A stretch of DNA of 64,000 nt from Xylanibacter ruminicola Ga6B6. GTDB taxonomy: Bacteria > Bacteroidota > Bacteroidia > Bacteroidales > Bacteroidaceae. The first letter of the stretch is position 1, and each line of letters starts with the position of its first letter. Under the pieces are notes generated by a model. That model made no database searches. It was not told the DNA's origin and worked only from the letters and a program-made list of their open reading frames with translations. This document shows, piece by piece, positions 20,202-29,472 of the stretch. Both the position numbers and the translations under genes were made by a program. The DNA lies in the NCBI RefSeq assembly GCF_000687715.1, contig NZ_JHXD01000007.1, forward strand, positions 61,900 through 125,899, written 5' to 3'.

Positions 20202-23066
20202 TTAGTACCACTGCACAGCGTTTGAGTAACTTGAGCGCTTGTCGTACTTAAGCGCATCGGTAAGCGTTGACGCGTTACAGCGGAATGAGAAGTTATAACT
20301 AGTGTATGGTGCCAACACTACCGAGCACGACATATTGAAGCAATGGAGGTCGCGATTAAGTGAGGCCGTTGTCATAGATATCTTCTTATTATCGAAATCG
20401 TAACCAGATGAGAACGAGATGTTCCATCCGTCGCTGATGCGCAGGTTACCACTTATATTGAGGTTCTGACTAAACTTATAAGGATAGCGCATGGTGTTGT
20501 AGTTGAACTTTGAGAGGGTCTGATCCTCACGCATGGTCACACCATAACCGATACTCAAGCTCCAAGGCATCTGGAAGGCCATATAGCCATCCTCGTCGGT
20601 CTCGGCTTTCGAGCCGCCCTTACGCTGAGCGCCGTGCTTGGCTTTCTCCATATCCTTATCCACGTTCGACTCGAGGGTATCGTCCCACTCGTCATCGTCG
20701 TCCTGATTATTCTTCTTGCCTTTCTTATCATCAACCTTCTCGCCACGCAAACGCTTAAAGAAGTTGGCTATCTTCTCGTTGCTGAGGGTATAAGAGAGGT
20801 TCTGCGAGATACCCTGGAATCGGCCGAGCTTGCCCATGCCCCAATAGGTGGTGTGCTCTGACACGCGAGGTGTGGCACCAACGCTGTCGGCCTCGTAAAC
20901 ATACGATGCGAACACGGCGTTCAGGTTCAGGGTGTAGCTTTTTGAAAGCTTGAGTCGCAAGCTGGTTGAGAGATCGCTCCAAGGACGGATGTCGGCAGCA
21001 AAGTTATACGACATCGACATGCGGAACTCGTCGATGAGTGATATCTTCTTAAAGCCTGTAGAGTCGTCGTCGCTCTTAACCTTCATTTCGAGGTTCTGCG
21101 AGAGGTCCATCGAGAGGCTACCGGTTTTACCCTTGCCAGGCACACCGAAGGTACCTATCGAGTAAGGCGAGTACTCAACCATGGTTACCTTACCATCGGC
21201 ATCGGTCTTCTGATAGTAGTCGTAATAGCCATAGCGCGAGGCACTGAAGTCGGGCGCATAGCTGAAGCTGACGGTTGGGGTAACCACGTGGCGGATAGCA
21301 TTAATCTTATCGCCGAATATCTTACGATTGGGCACCCACATACCATAAAGCTTGGTAGAGGCGCCAACACTGAAGTTCCAGTTGTAAACGTTATAGAAAC
21401 CGCTCAGGGTATCTACTACCTCGCGCTGAGCAGCGGCATCCCACGACTTGTGTACCTTGCTGAAATAGGTACGGTCGGTAAAGTTGAACGAGGGGTTCAG
21501 GTTGAGATAGCCGAACAGGGTAAAGTTACCACTGATAGGTATTGAGTGCTGCATGCCGTTCTTCCAGTCCTTCGACAGCGACGAGTGCAGCAGTTTATCT
21601 TCTTTGGTGGTTATCTCGTTCTTGACCTGACCGGTGTACTGCATCGAGATTTTCTCGTACCAGCGCTCATCGCCTACCCTCTTTTTGCGCTTAAAGGGAT
21701 AGAAACGGGCGATTGAGATATTCAGGTCGGGCAGAGTGAGCGAGATAGTACTGTCGCGCATATTCTGGTTCAAGTTGGTGGTTGAGCTCAATGTCATGCC
21801 GATGCTCGAGAACGTAGTGCTCCACGATACCGATGAGGTACGTGTTGACTGCGTGAGCGTTTGCGGATTGTACATCGAGGTAAGGTTATTGCGCTCGTAG
21901 CTGCTGGTGGCAAAGTTAACGTTTGCCGAGAGCTGCGAGTATGGGTTGGCCTTGGCATCCTGACGATGGCTCCAAACTACCTTAAAGCTGGTTTGCTTAG
22001 AGTAGTCGGGCATATTCTTCTCGCCGTTAATGGTGTTCTGATAACTGGCCAGGAACGAACCGCTATAGCGATAACGCTTACGATAGTTAGATGCTGCCGA
22101 GAGGCCCCACGAGCCTTTGGTATAGATCTCGCCAATGAGTTTCAGGTCCATCTTATCGTTGATGGCAAAATAGTAACCACCATCGCGCAGATAGAAACCA
22201 CGCTCGGTCTCATCACCATAGGTAGGCATGATAAGTCCGCTTGAGTAGCTCTTGGTGAAGGGGAAGAATCCGTAAGGGATGGCCAATGGCAGAGGCACAT
22301 CGGCCACTACCAGATAGGTAGGACCGAACACCACATCCTTACCTGGGCGCACCTTGGCACGCGACATGGCAAGATAGAAATCGGGATGAGGATCGTCGCA
22401 AGTGGTGTAACGACCGTGCTGCAGGAACATCTCGCCATCAGCACCACGCTTCGACAGCTCGCTGGTTAAGAAACCTTCCTCCTGCTGCGTATATACGCTC
22501 GAAATCAAACCTTTCTTGGTTTTAAAGTTAAAGGCCATGGTATCGCTCTGGTACTCATCGTTACCCATCTTGAAAACGGGGGTACCCGTAAGTTCCATCT
22601 TCGATGAGTCCATACTACCAGTAGCATGTACCAAACTGCTGTCAAGACTCATATAAATCTTGTCGCTCTGCAGGTCCATATTCTGGTACTTCACCTTCGA
22701 GTCGCCATACAGATGGGCCAAACCCGAAGCAGCTTCGTATGTAAGCGAATCCTCAGCCGAATACTCTACTGGCGAATCGATACCATTTTTGCGACGCTTA
22801 TTGATACTATCCTGCGCCAACGAATCGTCGATAGCCTTGTTATGGCGATAGATGGCAAGCTGGATAGAGTCCATCTGAGTGGTATCGGTAAGGGCTTTGA
22901 TGGTATCCATCACGACTGTGATGGCTGGCTTTACAATGCTATCTGCAGATATACTATCAGAGGTGCCAGAGCCTTGCTGAACTCTGGAAACCATCTTCAT
23001 GGGCACTTCCGCCATCACTAACAGGATAACGAAAGCGAACATAATCAATACCGATTTTCTTTTCAC
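20202..23066 (-). CDS. LptD-like LPS-assembly outer-membrane protein
   Basis: Large outer-membrane protein of 954 residues. The N-terminal part shows the OstA/LptA-like beta-jellyroll (SKVKYQNMDLQSDKIYMSL, VHATGSMDSSKMELTGTPVF). The remainder is a strand-rich barrel including GFFPFTKSYSSGLIMPTYGDE. An acidic/lysine-rich insert (residues about 805-850) interrupts the barrel. The function expected is final delivery of LPS to the cell surface. The start is a GTG at 23066 that gives an MKRK n-region and hydrophobic signal anchor; an ATG at 23042 would remove the charged start. The -7 box lies only 5 bp upstream of the GTG. Confidence 0.88.
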   Translation of the reverse strand: MKRKSVLIMFAFVILLVMAEVPMKMVSRVQQGSGTSDSISADSIVKPAITVVMDTIKALTDTTQMDSIQLAIYRHNKAIDDSLAQDSINKRRKNGIDSPVEYSAEDSLTYEAASGLAHLYGDSKVKYQNMDLQSDKIYMSLDSSLVHATGSMDSSKMELTGTPVFKMGNDEYQSDTMAFNFKTKKGLISSVYTQQEEGFLTSELSKRGADGEMFLQHGRYTTCDDPHPDFYLAMSRAKVRPGKDVVFGPTYLVVADVPLPLAIPYGFFPFTKSYSSGLIMPTYGDETERGFYLRDGGYYFAINDKMDLKLIGEIYTKGSWGLSAASNYRKRYRYSGSFLASYQNTINGEKNMPDYSKQTSFKVVWSHRQDAKANPYSQLSANVNFATSSYERNNLTSMYNPQTLTQSTRTSSVSWSTTFSSIGMTLSSTTNLNQNMRDSTISLTLPDLNISIARFYPFKRKKRVGDERWYEKISMQYTGQVKNEITTKEDKLLHSSLSKDWKNGMQHSIPISGNFTLFGYLNLNPSFNFTDRTYFSKVHKSWDAAAQREVVDTLSGFYNVYNWNFSVGASTKLYGMWVPNRKIFGDKINAIRHVVTPTVSFSYAPDFSASRYGYYDYYQKTDADGKVTMVEYSPYSIGTFGVPGKGKTGSLSMDLSQNLEMKVKSDDDSTGFKKISLIDEFRMSMSYNFAADIRPWSDLSTSLRLKLSKSYTLNLNAVFASYVYEADSVGATPRVSEHTTYWGMGKLGRFQGISQNLSYTLSNEKIANFFKRLRGEKVDDKKGKKNNQDDDDEWDDTLESNVDKDMEKAKHGAQRKGGSKAETDEDGYMAFQMPWSLSIGYGVTMREDQTLSKFNYNTMRYPYKFSQNLNISGNLRISDGWNISFSSGYDFDNKKISMTTASLNRDLHCFNMSCSVVLAPYTSYNFSFRCNASTLTDALKYDKRSSYSNAVQWY

Positions 23067-23071
23067 GGGTG

Positions 23072-23079
23072 CAAAATTA
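23072..23079 (-). promoter_or_regulatory. -7 box of LptD-like gene
   Basis: The minus strand reads TAATTTTG, 5 bp before the GTG start, implying a nearly leaderless message unless the ATG at 23042 is used. Confidence 0.6.
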
Positions 23080-23136
23080 CAAATAATTCTGCGATTTTCG
23101 CCATAGATTAACAGAGATTATCACAAAAATTTTACT

Positions 23137-23676
23137 TTATTCGAACATTTCCACCCATTTCAGGAACTTCTGCACGCCTTCGGCGCCGAATTTCTCCAGA
23201 CTCTGCGCTGTTTCTACTACTGTACGCTCGTGATCGATATGTGATTTTGAATAGAACTTATCGGCATAGCACACCACCTGCTCTTCGAGTGTCTCAGGCT
23301 CGTAACTACGGTCGAGTGGCAATGGCAGTTGCTGGCGCTCAATCTGTGCACGGGTAAGACCTGTACCGGTATGGCGCTCGCATACCAGTGCGTGGCGCAA
23401 AAAGCCCTCGCTACGCAGTATCTCGCCACCCAAATAACCATGACAGATGTAAGGCTCGGTACCTACGCACTCGATACTGGGGGCATTACAACGAAAAATG
23501 CCGATATCGTGCAGCATGGCAGCCTCTTCTAAAAACACGATATCCAGACATAGTTCGGGGTGCTGCTTGGCAATCTTCAAGCATCTATCCGCCACCTGAC
23601 GAGAATGATGCATCAGCAAACGCTTAAGCTCATTATCCTCAGGATAATACTTATCAATTATTGATTGGTAATCCAT
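23137..23676 (-). CDS. HD domain phosphohydrolase
   Basis: Small metal-dependent phosphohydrolase of about 179 residues. The HD superfamily residues are visible: His in MHHSRQVADRC, the paired HD in EEAAMLHDIGIF, and downstream His and Asp residues. The start is set at MDYQSIIDKYY; an in-frame GTG at 23694 lies inside a palindromic repeat and is not credible. Substrate unknown; nucleotides are common in the family. The gene sits alone between the LptD-like gene and the repeat at 23690. Confidence 0.85.
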   Translation of the reverse strand: MDYQSIIDKYYPEDNELKRLLMHHSRQVADRCLKIAKQHPELCLDIVFLEEAAMLHDIGIFRCNAPSIECVGTEPYICHGYLGGEILRSEGFLRHALVCERHTGTGLTRAQIERQQLPLPLDRSYEPETLEEQVVCYADKFYSKSHIDHERTVVETAQSLEKFGAEGVQKFLKWVEMFE

Positions 23677-23689
23677 AAAAAATAAATGA

Positions 23690-23752
23690 GGCACGAATTA
23701 CGCGAAATACACGAATTTTAAAATTTTCGTGTTAATTCGTGAAATTCGTGCC
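23690..23752. repeat. Solo palindromic repeat of the CACGAATT family
   Basis: 63 bp made of a left arm (23690-23719) directly joined to an inverted right arm (to 23752). It starts GGCACGAATT and ends AATTCGTGCC. Each arm holds three CACGAATT-like octamers about 9-10 bp apart. The arms match those that flank the GxxExxY gene at 46401 and 46813, but here nothing lies between them. Confidence 0.85.
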
Positions 23753-23771
23753 CTATTAAAATATTACACGT

Positions 23772-25553
23772 TTAAGCTTCGCGCTCAATCCAGGCGATAG
23801 TGTCGCCCTGACGAATGTTCTGACCAGGCTTAACGCTGATATCTACCAGCTTACCACCCATAGCAGCGGGAATCTCTACAATCTCGCCCCACTTGGTCTG
23901 CAGATAACAGAACGTGTCGCCCTCCTTGTACTTCTGACCGATGAATGGCTCAACGCATGGTGCCAGTACACCTTCGCCACCGAAGCCCCACAACAGCTGA
24001 CCAGCCAGAGGAGCCTTTACAGCGTCGGCCTTTGCATGCTTGATAGCGTCGATCTCTTCCTGCGAAATCTTCTGACCACCACCCAGCTTGGCATCCTTAG
24101 CCTTCTGGATATCAGCCAGCAGTTGCTTCTTAGCCTGACCGCTCTTGAATGGACGGTACTGCTCAGGGTGCATAGCCAGCTCGAACAGCTCTTCGTCGTC
24201 CTGTCCGTAATCCCAACCGTTCTCGTCCATCTCCTTGCGGAAGGTATCGAGTGAGTTCTCCAACAGGGTGTGAGGATCGGCATCGGTGAACTTAAGACCC
24301 TTCTTCTCGGCCAGCTCAACCAGCTCGGGAGCGATTGTTCCAGGCACCTTACCGCTCTTACCAAGAATCATACCCCAGATGGCATCGTCCATCATCACGT
24401 AACGACCCTTGCCCTGCTCCATGGTGAGGAGGTTCATCAGAGCGATATTCTTAGTGTACTGAGAGAATGGTGTTACCAATGGGGGATATCCAACCTTTGG
24501 CCATACGTACTCAACCTCGTTGAACAGCTTAACCAGCATATCGTCCATAGTGAGTGCGTTCTCACCCTTCTTCTCGCGTTCCTTATTAATCATCTTCTGG
24601 ATAGGACCAAGATCGGCCATCATAGATCCCATCATACCACCAGGCAGACCGCAACCAAGCAACAATGATGACATGTGCTTGTTAGCAGGGTTGATGAAGC
24701 AACCCAACCAGTCGTCGATAAACTCCTGAGTGAGTGTACGTGCCTGCATGTAAGCGTTCATGTCCAGATCGGCCACCTCGAAGCCCTCGTTCTTCAGCAT
24801 AGAACGAACTGAGATGATATCTGGGTGAACCTTACCCCACGACAGAGGCTCGATAGCTGTATCGATTACGTCGGCACCGTTGTTACAAACCTCGAGAATA
24901 GAAGCCATCGACAAACCAGGACCAGAGTGACCGTGGTACTGAATGATGATATCGGGGTGCTTGGTCTTGATAGCCTTGGTGAGGGCACCCAGCATAGCTG
25001 GCTGACCAATACCTGCCATATCCTTCAAACAGATTTCCTCGGCACCAGCGGCGATTACCTCGTCGGCAATAGCAGCGTAGTACTCAACGGTGTGAACTGG
25101 CGAAGTGGTGATACACAGTGTGGCCTGAGGTGTCATGCCACCCTCCTTGGCCCACTTGATACTTGGAATGATATTACGAGTATCGTTCAATCCACAGAAG
25201 ATACGAGTGATATCTACACCCTGAGCGTGCTTAACCTTATACATCAATGCACGAACATCATCGGGCACAGGATACATACGGAGTGCGTTCAAACCGCGAT
25301 CCAGCATGTGAGTCTTAATGCCTACCTCGTTGAAGGGCTTACAGAAAGCACGAACAGCCAGGTTAGGATTCTCACCTGCCATCAGGTTCACCTGCTCAAA
25401 GGCACCACCATTGGTTTCTACTCGGGCAAAACAGCCCATATCGATAATGGCGGGCGCAATGCGTTCCAGCTGATCCTTACGAGGCTGGAATTTGCCTGAA
25501 CTCTGCCACATGTCTCTGTAAACGAGACTGAATTGAATCTTCTTTTTTGCCAT
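23772..25553 (-). CDS. Oxaloacetate decarboxylase alpha / pyruvate carboxylase subunit B-like protein
   Basis: Carboxyltransferase of 593 residues. Residues 10-290 form the TIM barrel with VYRDMWQSSG (canonical LRDAHQS), the carboxylated-lysine region CLKDMAG and the metal-binding HGHSGPG. A conserved carboxylase domain follows. The C-terminal biotinyl-type domain starts at VKAPLAG (about residue 515). The usual biotinylation motif AMKM is replaced by QTKW, but a lysine (K554) is kept at the equivalent position. Expected role: sodium-pumping or soluble oxaloacetate/pyruvate metabolism in an anaerobe. No beta or gamma pump subunits are adjacent. A -7 box lies at 25585. Confidence 0.85.
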   Translation of the reverse strand: MAKKKIQFSLVYRDMWQSSGKFQPRKDQLERIAPAIIDMGCFARVETNGGAFEQVNLMAGENPNLAVRAFCKPFNEVGIKTHMLDRGLNALRMYPVPDDVRALMYKVKHAQGVDITRIFCGLNDTRNIIPSIKWAKEGGMTPQATLCITTSPVHTVEYYAAIADEVIAAGAEEICLKDMAGIGQPAMLGALTKAIKTKHPDIIIQYHGHSGPGLSMASILEVCNNGADVIDTAIEPLSWGKVHPDIISVRSMLKNEGFEVADLDMNAYMQARTLTQEFIDDWLGCFINPANKHMSSLLLGCGLPGGMMGSMMADLGPIQKMINKEREKKGENALTMDDMLVKLFNEVEYVWPKVGYPPLVTPFSQYTKNIALMNLLTMEQGKGRYVMMDDAIWGMILGKSGKVPGTIAPELVELAEKKGLKFTDADPHTLLENSLDTFRKEMDENGWDYGQDDEELFELAMHPEQYRPFKSGQAKKQLLADIQKAKDAKLGGGQKISQEEIDAIKHAKADAVKAPLAGQLLWGFGGEGVLAPCVEPFIGQKYKEGDTFCYLQTKWGEIVEIPAAMGGKLVDISVKPGQNIRQGDTIAWIEREA

Positions 25554-25584
25554 ATTTTATAAGCTAATTTTCAAAATTTGAATG

Positions 25585-25592
25585 CAAATATA
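25585..25592 (-). promoter_or_regulatory. -7 box of the carboxyltransferase gene
   Basis: The minus strand reads TATATTTG, 31 bp upstream of the ATG at 25553. Confidence 0.6.
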
Positions 25593-25654
25593 GCACTTTT
25601 TCCGCACATAGCCGCAAATATACTACAAATTTTATAATTTTTAGTTATTCTTTT

Positions 25655-26242
25655 TCTTTCGTCACCGAAAGAAGAAGAACCAAAAAGAAAGGTGCGAAAA
25701 CGTCCTGAGCTCGGAGGCCGGAACACAAATTCTTCAAATCACTCAAAGAACTCGCTACGCTCAAACTGCTTTTCGTATTTCGTTGTTCAGATTGCGTACC
25801 GCAATCCGAAACTCAATGTTGATTCAAAGAATTTGCATTCCTCTAAAGACCTCCTCGTGCGGAATGTTTTCGAACGAACGCTGTGAGTGAGGAAACATGG
25901 AGCGCAAAGTGCGGTAATCGCGAAGCGCTTGCAACCGAAGAGACGCAAGAATGTTTTCGAACGTTTTATCCCAACGAAGAAGTGCGTAAGACAAAAGTAA
26001 CTAGAGAAAAAGAAAGTAATCCTCAAAACATTCCGCACGAGGAGGTATTTATAGGATGTACTATTATCGGAATCATTTTCGATTCTTGTATCGCGTAAGC
26101 GAGACAAGCAAATCGACATGAGGAGCTGTTTGAGCGAAGCGAGTTCTCCGAATGATTACGATAATATTACATCCGGCCTCCGAGCCAGGACGTTTTTGGG
26201 ATTACTTTCTTTTTCGGTCGCGAGGATTACTCTCTTTTTCGA
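25655..26242. repeat. Multi-palindromic non-coding element (about 0.59 kb)
   Basis: This gene-free stretch between the carboxyltransferase gene and queF holds nested inverted repeats. The outer pair is 25697-25721 with 26173-26196 (24 of 25 positions, one deletion). A perfect 21-bp pair is 25850-25870 with 26025-26045. A third, 22/24, is 26054-26077 with 26151-26174, enclosing a small hairpin at 26085-26108. The unit GGATTACTTTCTTTTTC recurs at 26199 and 26223 and inverted at 26001; GAATGTTTTCGAACG occurs at 25862 and 25947. Short open frames here are low-complexity and cross the repeats on both strands, so I call none of them a gene. It may be a mobile or structured-RNA element. Confidence 0.75.
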
Positions 26243-26259
26243 CCAATCGCGCGAACCAA

Positions 26260-26721
26260 CTATTTAAAAGTGTGATTCATCAGGCGCTGCTCGGCGAGGG
26301 TTTCGAATTTGGTGCCGGGACGACCGTAGTTGGCGTAAGGGTAAATGCTGATGCCGCCACGTGGTGTGAACAGACCGATCACCTCGATGTACTTGGGATC
26401 CATCAGACGCACCAAGTCCTTCATAATCACATTCACACAATCCTCGTGGAAATCGCCATGGTTACGGAAGCTGAACAGATAGAGCTTCAAACTCTTACTT
26501 TCAACCATCTTCTCACCCGGAATATACATAATCTTGATCTCGGCAAAATCAGGCTGACCTGTGATAGGACACAGCGATGTAAACTCAGGACAGTTGAACT
26601 GTACCCAGTAATCATTCTCAGGATGCTTGTTCATAAACGTCTCAAGCACCTCGGGTGCATAATCACTTTTGTACTCAGTCTTTTTACCGAGTGCCTGCAA
26701 GCCTTCTACCTCTCTATTCAT
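26260..26721 (-). CDS. queF: NADPH-dependent 7-cyano-7-deazaguanine reductase
   Basis: Reduces preQ0 to preQ1 in queuosine tRNA-modification synthesis. 153 residues, the size of unimodular QueF. Visible marks are the thioimide-forming Cys in [14 protein letters not shown] and the QueF motif [16 protein letters not shown], followed by FHEDCVN. It overlaps the upstream transporter gene by 4 bp, so the transporter and enzyme are translationally coupled. No queC, queD or queE is in the window, consistent with a salvage role for imported preQ0, although those genes could be elsewhere. Confidence 0.95.
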   Translation of the reverse strand: MNREVEGLQALGKKTEYKSDYAPEVLETFMNKHPENDYWVQFNCPEFTSLCPITGQPDFAEIKIMYIPGEKMVESKSLKLYLFSFRNHGDFHEDCVNVIMKDLVRLMDPKYIEVIGLFTPRGGISIYPYANYGRPGTKFETLAEQRLMNHTFK

Positions 26722-27413
26722 AACTCCTTAACTTTAAAAATGTTATATGCCACATCCTCGTCGTACACATCCTCGTGGTCGTGCTTCTTGGTAAAGTTTA
26801 CCACACGGATGGTTACAGGAAGTGCGATGATTTCGTAAATAGTCTTCAGTGTTACCTGCGTGATAACCAGCGATGGCATCTCCTCCCAGGGTATAACACC
26901 ACCGAGCGCCAGAGGGAAGAAGATGATAGAGTCGGTAAGCTCACCCCAGATAGTACTCATCACGGCACGTGCCGAGAAATTCTTACCGTTCGAGCTCAAC
27001 TTCATCTTACTCATCACATAGGCATTCATAAACGATCCTGCCAGGAAAGCCAGGAACGATGCACCAGCTATACGAGGCGCCAAACCGAAAATCTGATGGA
27101 ATCCCTCCTCACCGTGCCAGTACGGCGCACCAGGAATCCAGTCGGCGATGGCACCAAACACCACGAACATAAAGTTCATGGCAAAGCCCATCCAGATGAG
27201 CAGACGGGTGCGACGATATCCCCACACCTCGCAAACCACATCGTTGATAATGTAACTTACAGGGAACACAATCAGTCCGGCCGTCATGTTGGCAGGTCCG
27301 AACGAAATCTGTTTTGTCTCCAATACGTTTGCCGTAATCAGGCACACGCAAAACAGTATGCCGTACATCATGAACAGCACACTGATCCTTTGATTGTCTT
27401 TTAATTTTTCCAT
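26718..27413 (-). CDS. Queuosine precursor transporter (YhhQ/DUF165 family)
   Basis: Inner-membrane transporter, about 231 residues from the ATG at 27413. The longer frame needs a TTG at 27443 and is less likely. About six transmembrane helices are visible (residues 14-33, 42-62, 70-95, 115-135, 150-180, 190-210). Family marks are [30 protein letters not shown] and [20 protein letters not shown]. It overlaps queF by 4 bp, supporting uptake of preQ0 or preQ1. Confidence 0.92.
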   Translation of the reverse strand: MEKLKDNQRISVLFMMYGILFCVCLITANVLETKQISFGPANMTAGLIVFPVSYIINDVVCEVWGYRRTRLLIWMGFAMNFMFVVFGAIADWIPGAPYWHGEEGFHQIFGLAPRIAGASFLAFLAGSFMNAYVMSKMKLSSNGKNFSARAVMSTIWGELTDSIIFFPLALGGVIPWEEMPSLVITQVTLKTIYEIIALPVTIRVVNFTKKHDHEDVYDEDVAYNIFKVKEL

Positions 27414-27459
27414 ATTTCTTGTTTTGTTAAAGGGGGTGTTCAAGTACCCCTGTTATCCA

Positions 27460-28452
27460 TTACAACAGATACAGCAACCAACCCATGTAGCCCATAAAGG
27501 TGAGTATCAGTACCCAACCCTCGCGGCGCGATACAAAGTACTTGGTGATTGCGAATATCCACATCAGTCCAATACTAATCAGCATCATCATTAAATCAAC
27601 GATGGTGATACCCATAATACGCATGGGATGAACCACCGACGTGATGCCGAGAATAAGCAGAATGTTAAACACGTTTGAGCCGATGACATTACCGATAGCC
27701 ATGGCCGAACGACCCTTATAAGCAGCCACCACACTGGTAGCCAACTCGGGTAACGACGTGCCGCCAGCCACAATGGTAAGACCTACCACACTCTGACGGA
27801 TACCAAAACGATATGCCACATACGTAGCACCGTTCACAAAGATATGACTGCCCACGATTAAGCAGCCAAGTCCGAGAGCAATCCAGAACAGGTTACGCCA
27901 CAGGTTTGCATAATCCCTCTTGGGCTTTTCGCGCTCCACACCCAGTTCCTCGTCCATGAAATCCAGCTTTCCGTCCTTGGCAGCCATCTGAAAGGTGTAA
28001 ACCATAAAGGCCACAAAGCCGATGAGCAGGATGATACCATCCGAACGACTGATTTCGTTACCCCACAAGTGTACCGAGCTCATGTCATCGGCACACAGCA
28101 TAAAGAGCAGCAACGAGGCACCGATAGCAAAGGGGATATCCTTTTTTACCGTGCTGGGTGCCACAGCGATTGGTGCTACTGCAGCCGAACAGCCCACAAT
28201 AAGCAGGGTGTTAAAGATGTTAGAACCTATCACATTACCTACGGCCAGATCGGGTGTACCTTTCAGGGCCGACATCAGACTCACAAACAGCTCGGGCGCC
28301 GAAGTGCCGGCTGCTACAATGGTAAGACCTATTACGATTTCGGGCACACGCATGTCGCGGGCCAGTTTCGAGGCTCCATCCGTCATTCGATCGGCTCCCC
28401 AGATAACAAGGATGATACCTAAGACGATGAATCCGATGTTAAGTAATGTCAT
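27460..28452 (-). CDS. Calcium/sodium antiporter (CaCA family, YrbG-like)
   Basis: Inner-membrane exchanger of 330 residues. The two inverted alpha repeats that form the ion path are clear: VAAGTSAPELFVSLMSALKG with GNVIGSNIFNTLL in the first half, and VAGGTSLPELATSVVAAYKG with GNVIGSNVFNILL in the second. About ten transmembrane helices surround a central acidic loop near residues 165-185. It lies in the leftward operon started by rplY, between the S4 protein (14-bp gap) and the queuosine transporter. Confidence 0.94.
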   Translation of the reverse strand: MTLLNIGFIVLGIILVIWGADRMTDGASKLARDMRVPEIVIGLTIVAAGTSAPELFVSLMSALKGTPDLAVGNVIGSNIFNTLLIVGCSAAVAPIAVAPSTVKKDIPFAIGASLLLFMLCADDMSSVHLWGNEISRSDGIILLIGFVAFMVYTFQMAAKDGKLDFMDEELGVEREKPKRDYANLWRNLFWIALGLGCLIVGSHIFVNGATYVAYRFGIRQSVVGLTIVAGGTSLPELATSVVAAYKGRSAMAIGNVIGSNVFNILLILGITSVVHPMRIMGITIVDLMMMLISIGLMWIFAITKYFVSRREGWVLILTFMGYMGWLLYLL

Positions 28453-28466
28453 AGTAATCTCGGTTT

Positions 28467-28847
28467 TTATTCCATGTCGCTGATAAACGCATCCAGACTG
28501 CGACGATCCTTCTTGGTGGGACGACCAGTACCACGGGCACGGTCAACGAAACCACTGATACGTGTCATCTCCAGCAGTTCGTACTGCTCGGGAGCCGTCA
28601 CATTCTCGTAGATTTCGGGCAGGAGTTTTGCTCCTACGCGCTGTTCGATAGTCTTCAGAATACGGAACGAATAGGTGATGGGCGGCTTGCGTACGCTTAC
28701 AGTCTCGCCTACCTTTACCATACGCGAGGGTTTTACGTTTACCCCACCGATGGTAACGCGACCGTTCTTGCAAGCATCGGCTGCAATAGAGCGGGTTTTA
28801 AAGATACGCGATGCCCAAAGCCATTTATCAATTCTTGCTTCTTCCAT
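28467..28847 (-). CDS. S4-domain RNA-binding heat-shock protein Hsp15-like
   Basis: RNA-binding protein of 126 residues with an N-terminal S4 domain (RIDKWLWASRIFKTRSIA, residues 5-22, then GRVTIGGVNVKPSRMV) and a C-terminal helix rich in Arg and Lys (RGTGRPTKKDRRSL). By family it binds stalled 50S subunits that carry nascent chains, which suits its position next to pth in an operon of translation genes. A 33-bp gap separates it from pth. Confidence 0.9.
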   Translation of the reverse strand: MEEARIDKWLWASRIFKTRSIAADACKNGRVTIGGVNVKPSRMVKVGETVSVRKPPITYSFRILKTIEQRVGAKLLPEIYENVTAPEQYELLEMTRISGFVDRARGTGRPTKKDRRSLDAFISDME

Positions 28848-28853
28848 ATCACC

Positions 28854-28888
28854 TTAATGTCATTCTGTCACTGTCACATGTCATTTCT
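28854..28888. repeat. TGTCA-rich short intergenic repeat
   Basis: TTAATGTCATTCTGTCACTG continues with further TGTCA units to 28888. Similar strings lie at 35810-35842 and, inverted, at 41951-41983. Here it spans the pth stop codon. Confidence 0.5.
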
Positions 28889-29453
28889 TACCCAGTTTGT
28901 TAAACTGGTTCATAGTAATATCGATACCTGCCAGCACAAAGCTCTTGATAATTTCGCAAGCAGTATCGATGCTTGGTGCGAGGGTTTTCATATCCTCCTC
29001 GTCGTACTTTCCGAGCACCCAATCTACCTGCATGCCGCGTGGAAAATCGTTGCCGATACCCATTCGCAAGCGAGCATAGTTCTGTCCGATGAGCTGCTGA
29101 ATATGTCCCAAACCATTATGCCCGCCATTAGAGCCACCGGCTTTCAAACGGAAGGCACCGAGAGGCAGAGCCACATCGTCGCTGATAACCAGCAGTCGGC
29201 TCTGTTCGATATTTTCCTTATTCAACCAGTAACGAACGGCGTTACCGCTCAGGTTCATGTAGGTGGATGGTTTAAGCAGGATAACCTTACGACCTTTCAG
29301 CGATGTTTCGGCCACAAAACCATAGCGCTTATCATCAAAATGAATATTGGATGCCTTAGCAAAAGCATCCAATACCATAAAGCCTGTATTGTGGCGGGTG
29401 TTCTCGTACTCGTCGCCGATATTTCCCAAGCCTACAATCAAGTACTTATCCAT
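28881..29453 (-). CDS. pth: Peptidyl-tRNA hydrolase
   Basis: Hydrolyses peptidyl-tRNA dropped from ribosomes. 190 residues, normal length. Visible are [18 protein letters not shown] (active-site His in TRHN, and the tRNA-binding Asn), [10 protein letters not shown], the second conserved region [20 protein letters not shown] and GHNGLGHI. It lies 19 bp after rplY in the same operon; this pairing is common in bacteria. Confidence 0.96.
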   Translation of the reverse strand: MDKYLIVGLGNIGDEYENTRHNTGFMVLDAFAKASNIHFDDKRYGFVAETSLKGRKVILLKPSTYMNLSGNAVRYWLNKENIEQSRLLVISDDVALPLGAFRLKAGGSNGGHNGLGHIQQLIGQNYARLRMGIGNDFPRGMQVDWVLGKYDEEDMKTLAPSIDTACEIIKSFVLAGIDITMNQFNKLGKK

Positions 29454-29472
29454 TCGCTAACGAATTAGATAA

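Noticed and set aside
23692..23694. GTG starts for the HD hydrolase (23694) and prfC (46838)
   Set aside because: Both codons lie inside repeat arms; the ATGs at 23676 and 46859 match the expected protein N-termini.
23690..23752. Palindromes as ordinary intrinsic terminators
   Set aside because: They lack GC-rich stems followed by T runs, occur upstream of start codons as well as between gene ends, and match arms that flank a gene.
25692..26119. Open frames of 60-110 codons inside the multi-palindromic region
   Set aside because: They occur on both strands, run through inverted repeats, have odd composition (runs of Phe, Arg and Ser) and no recognisable domain.
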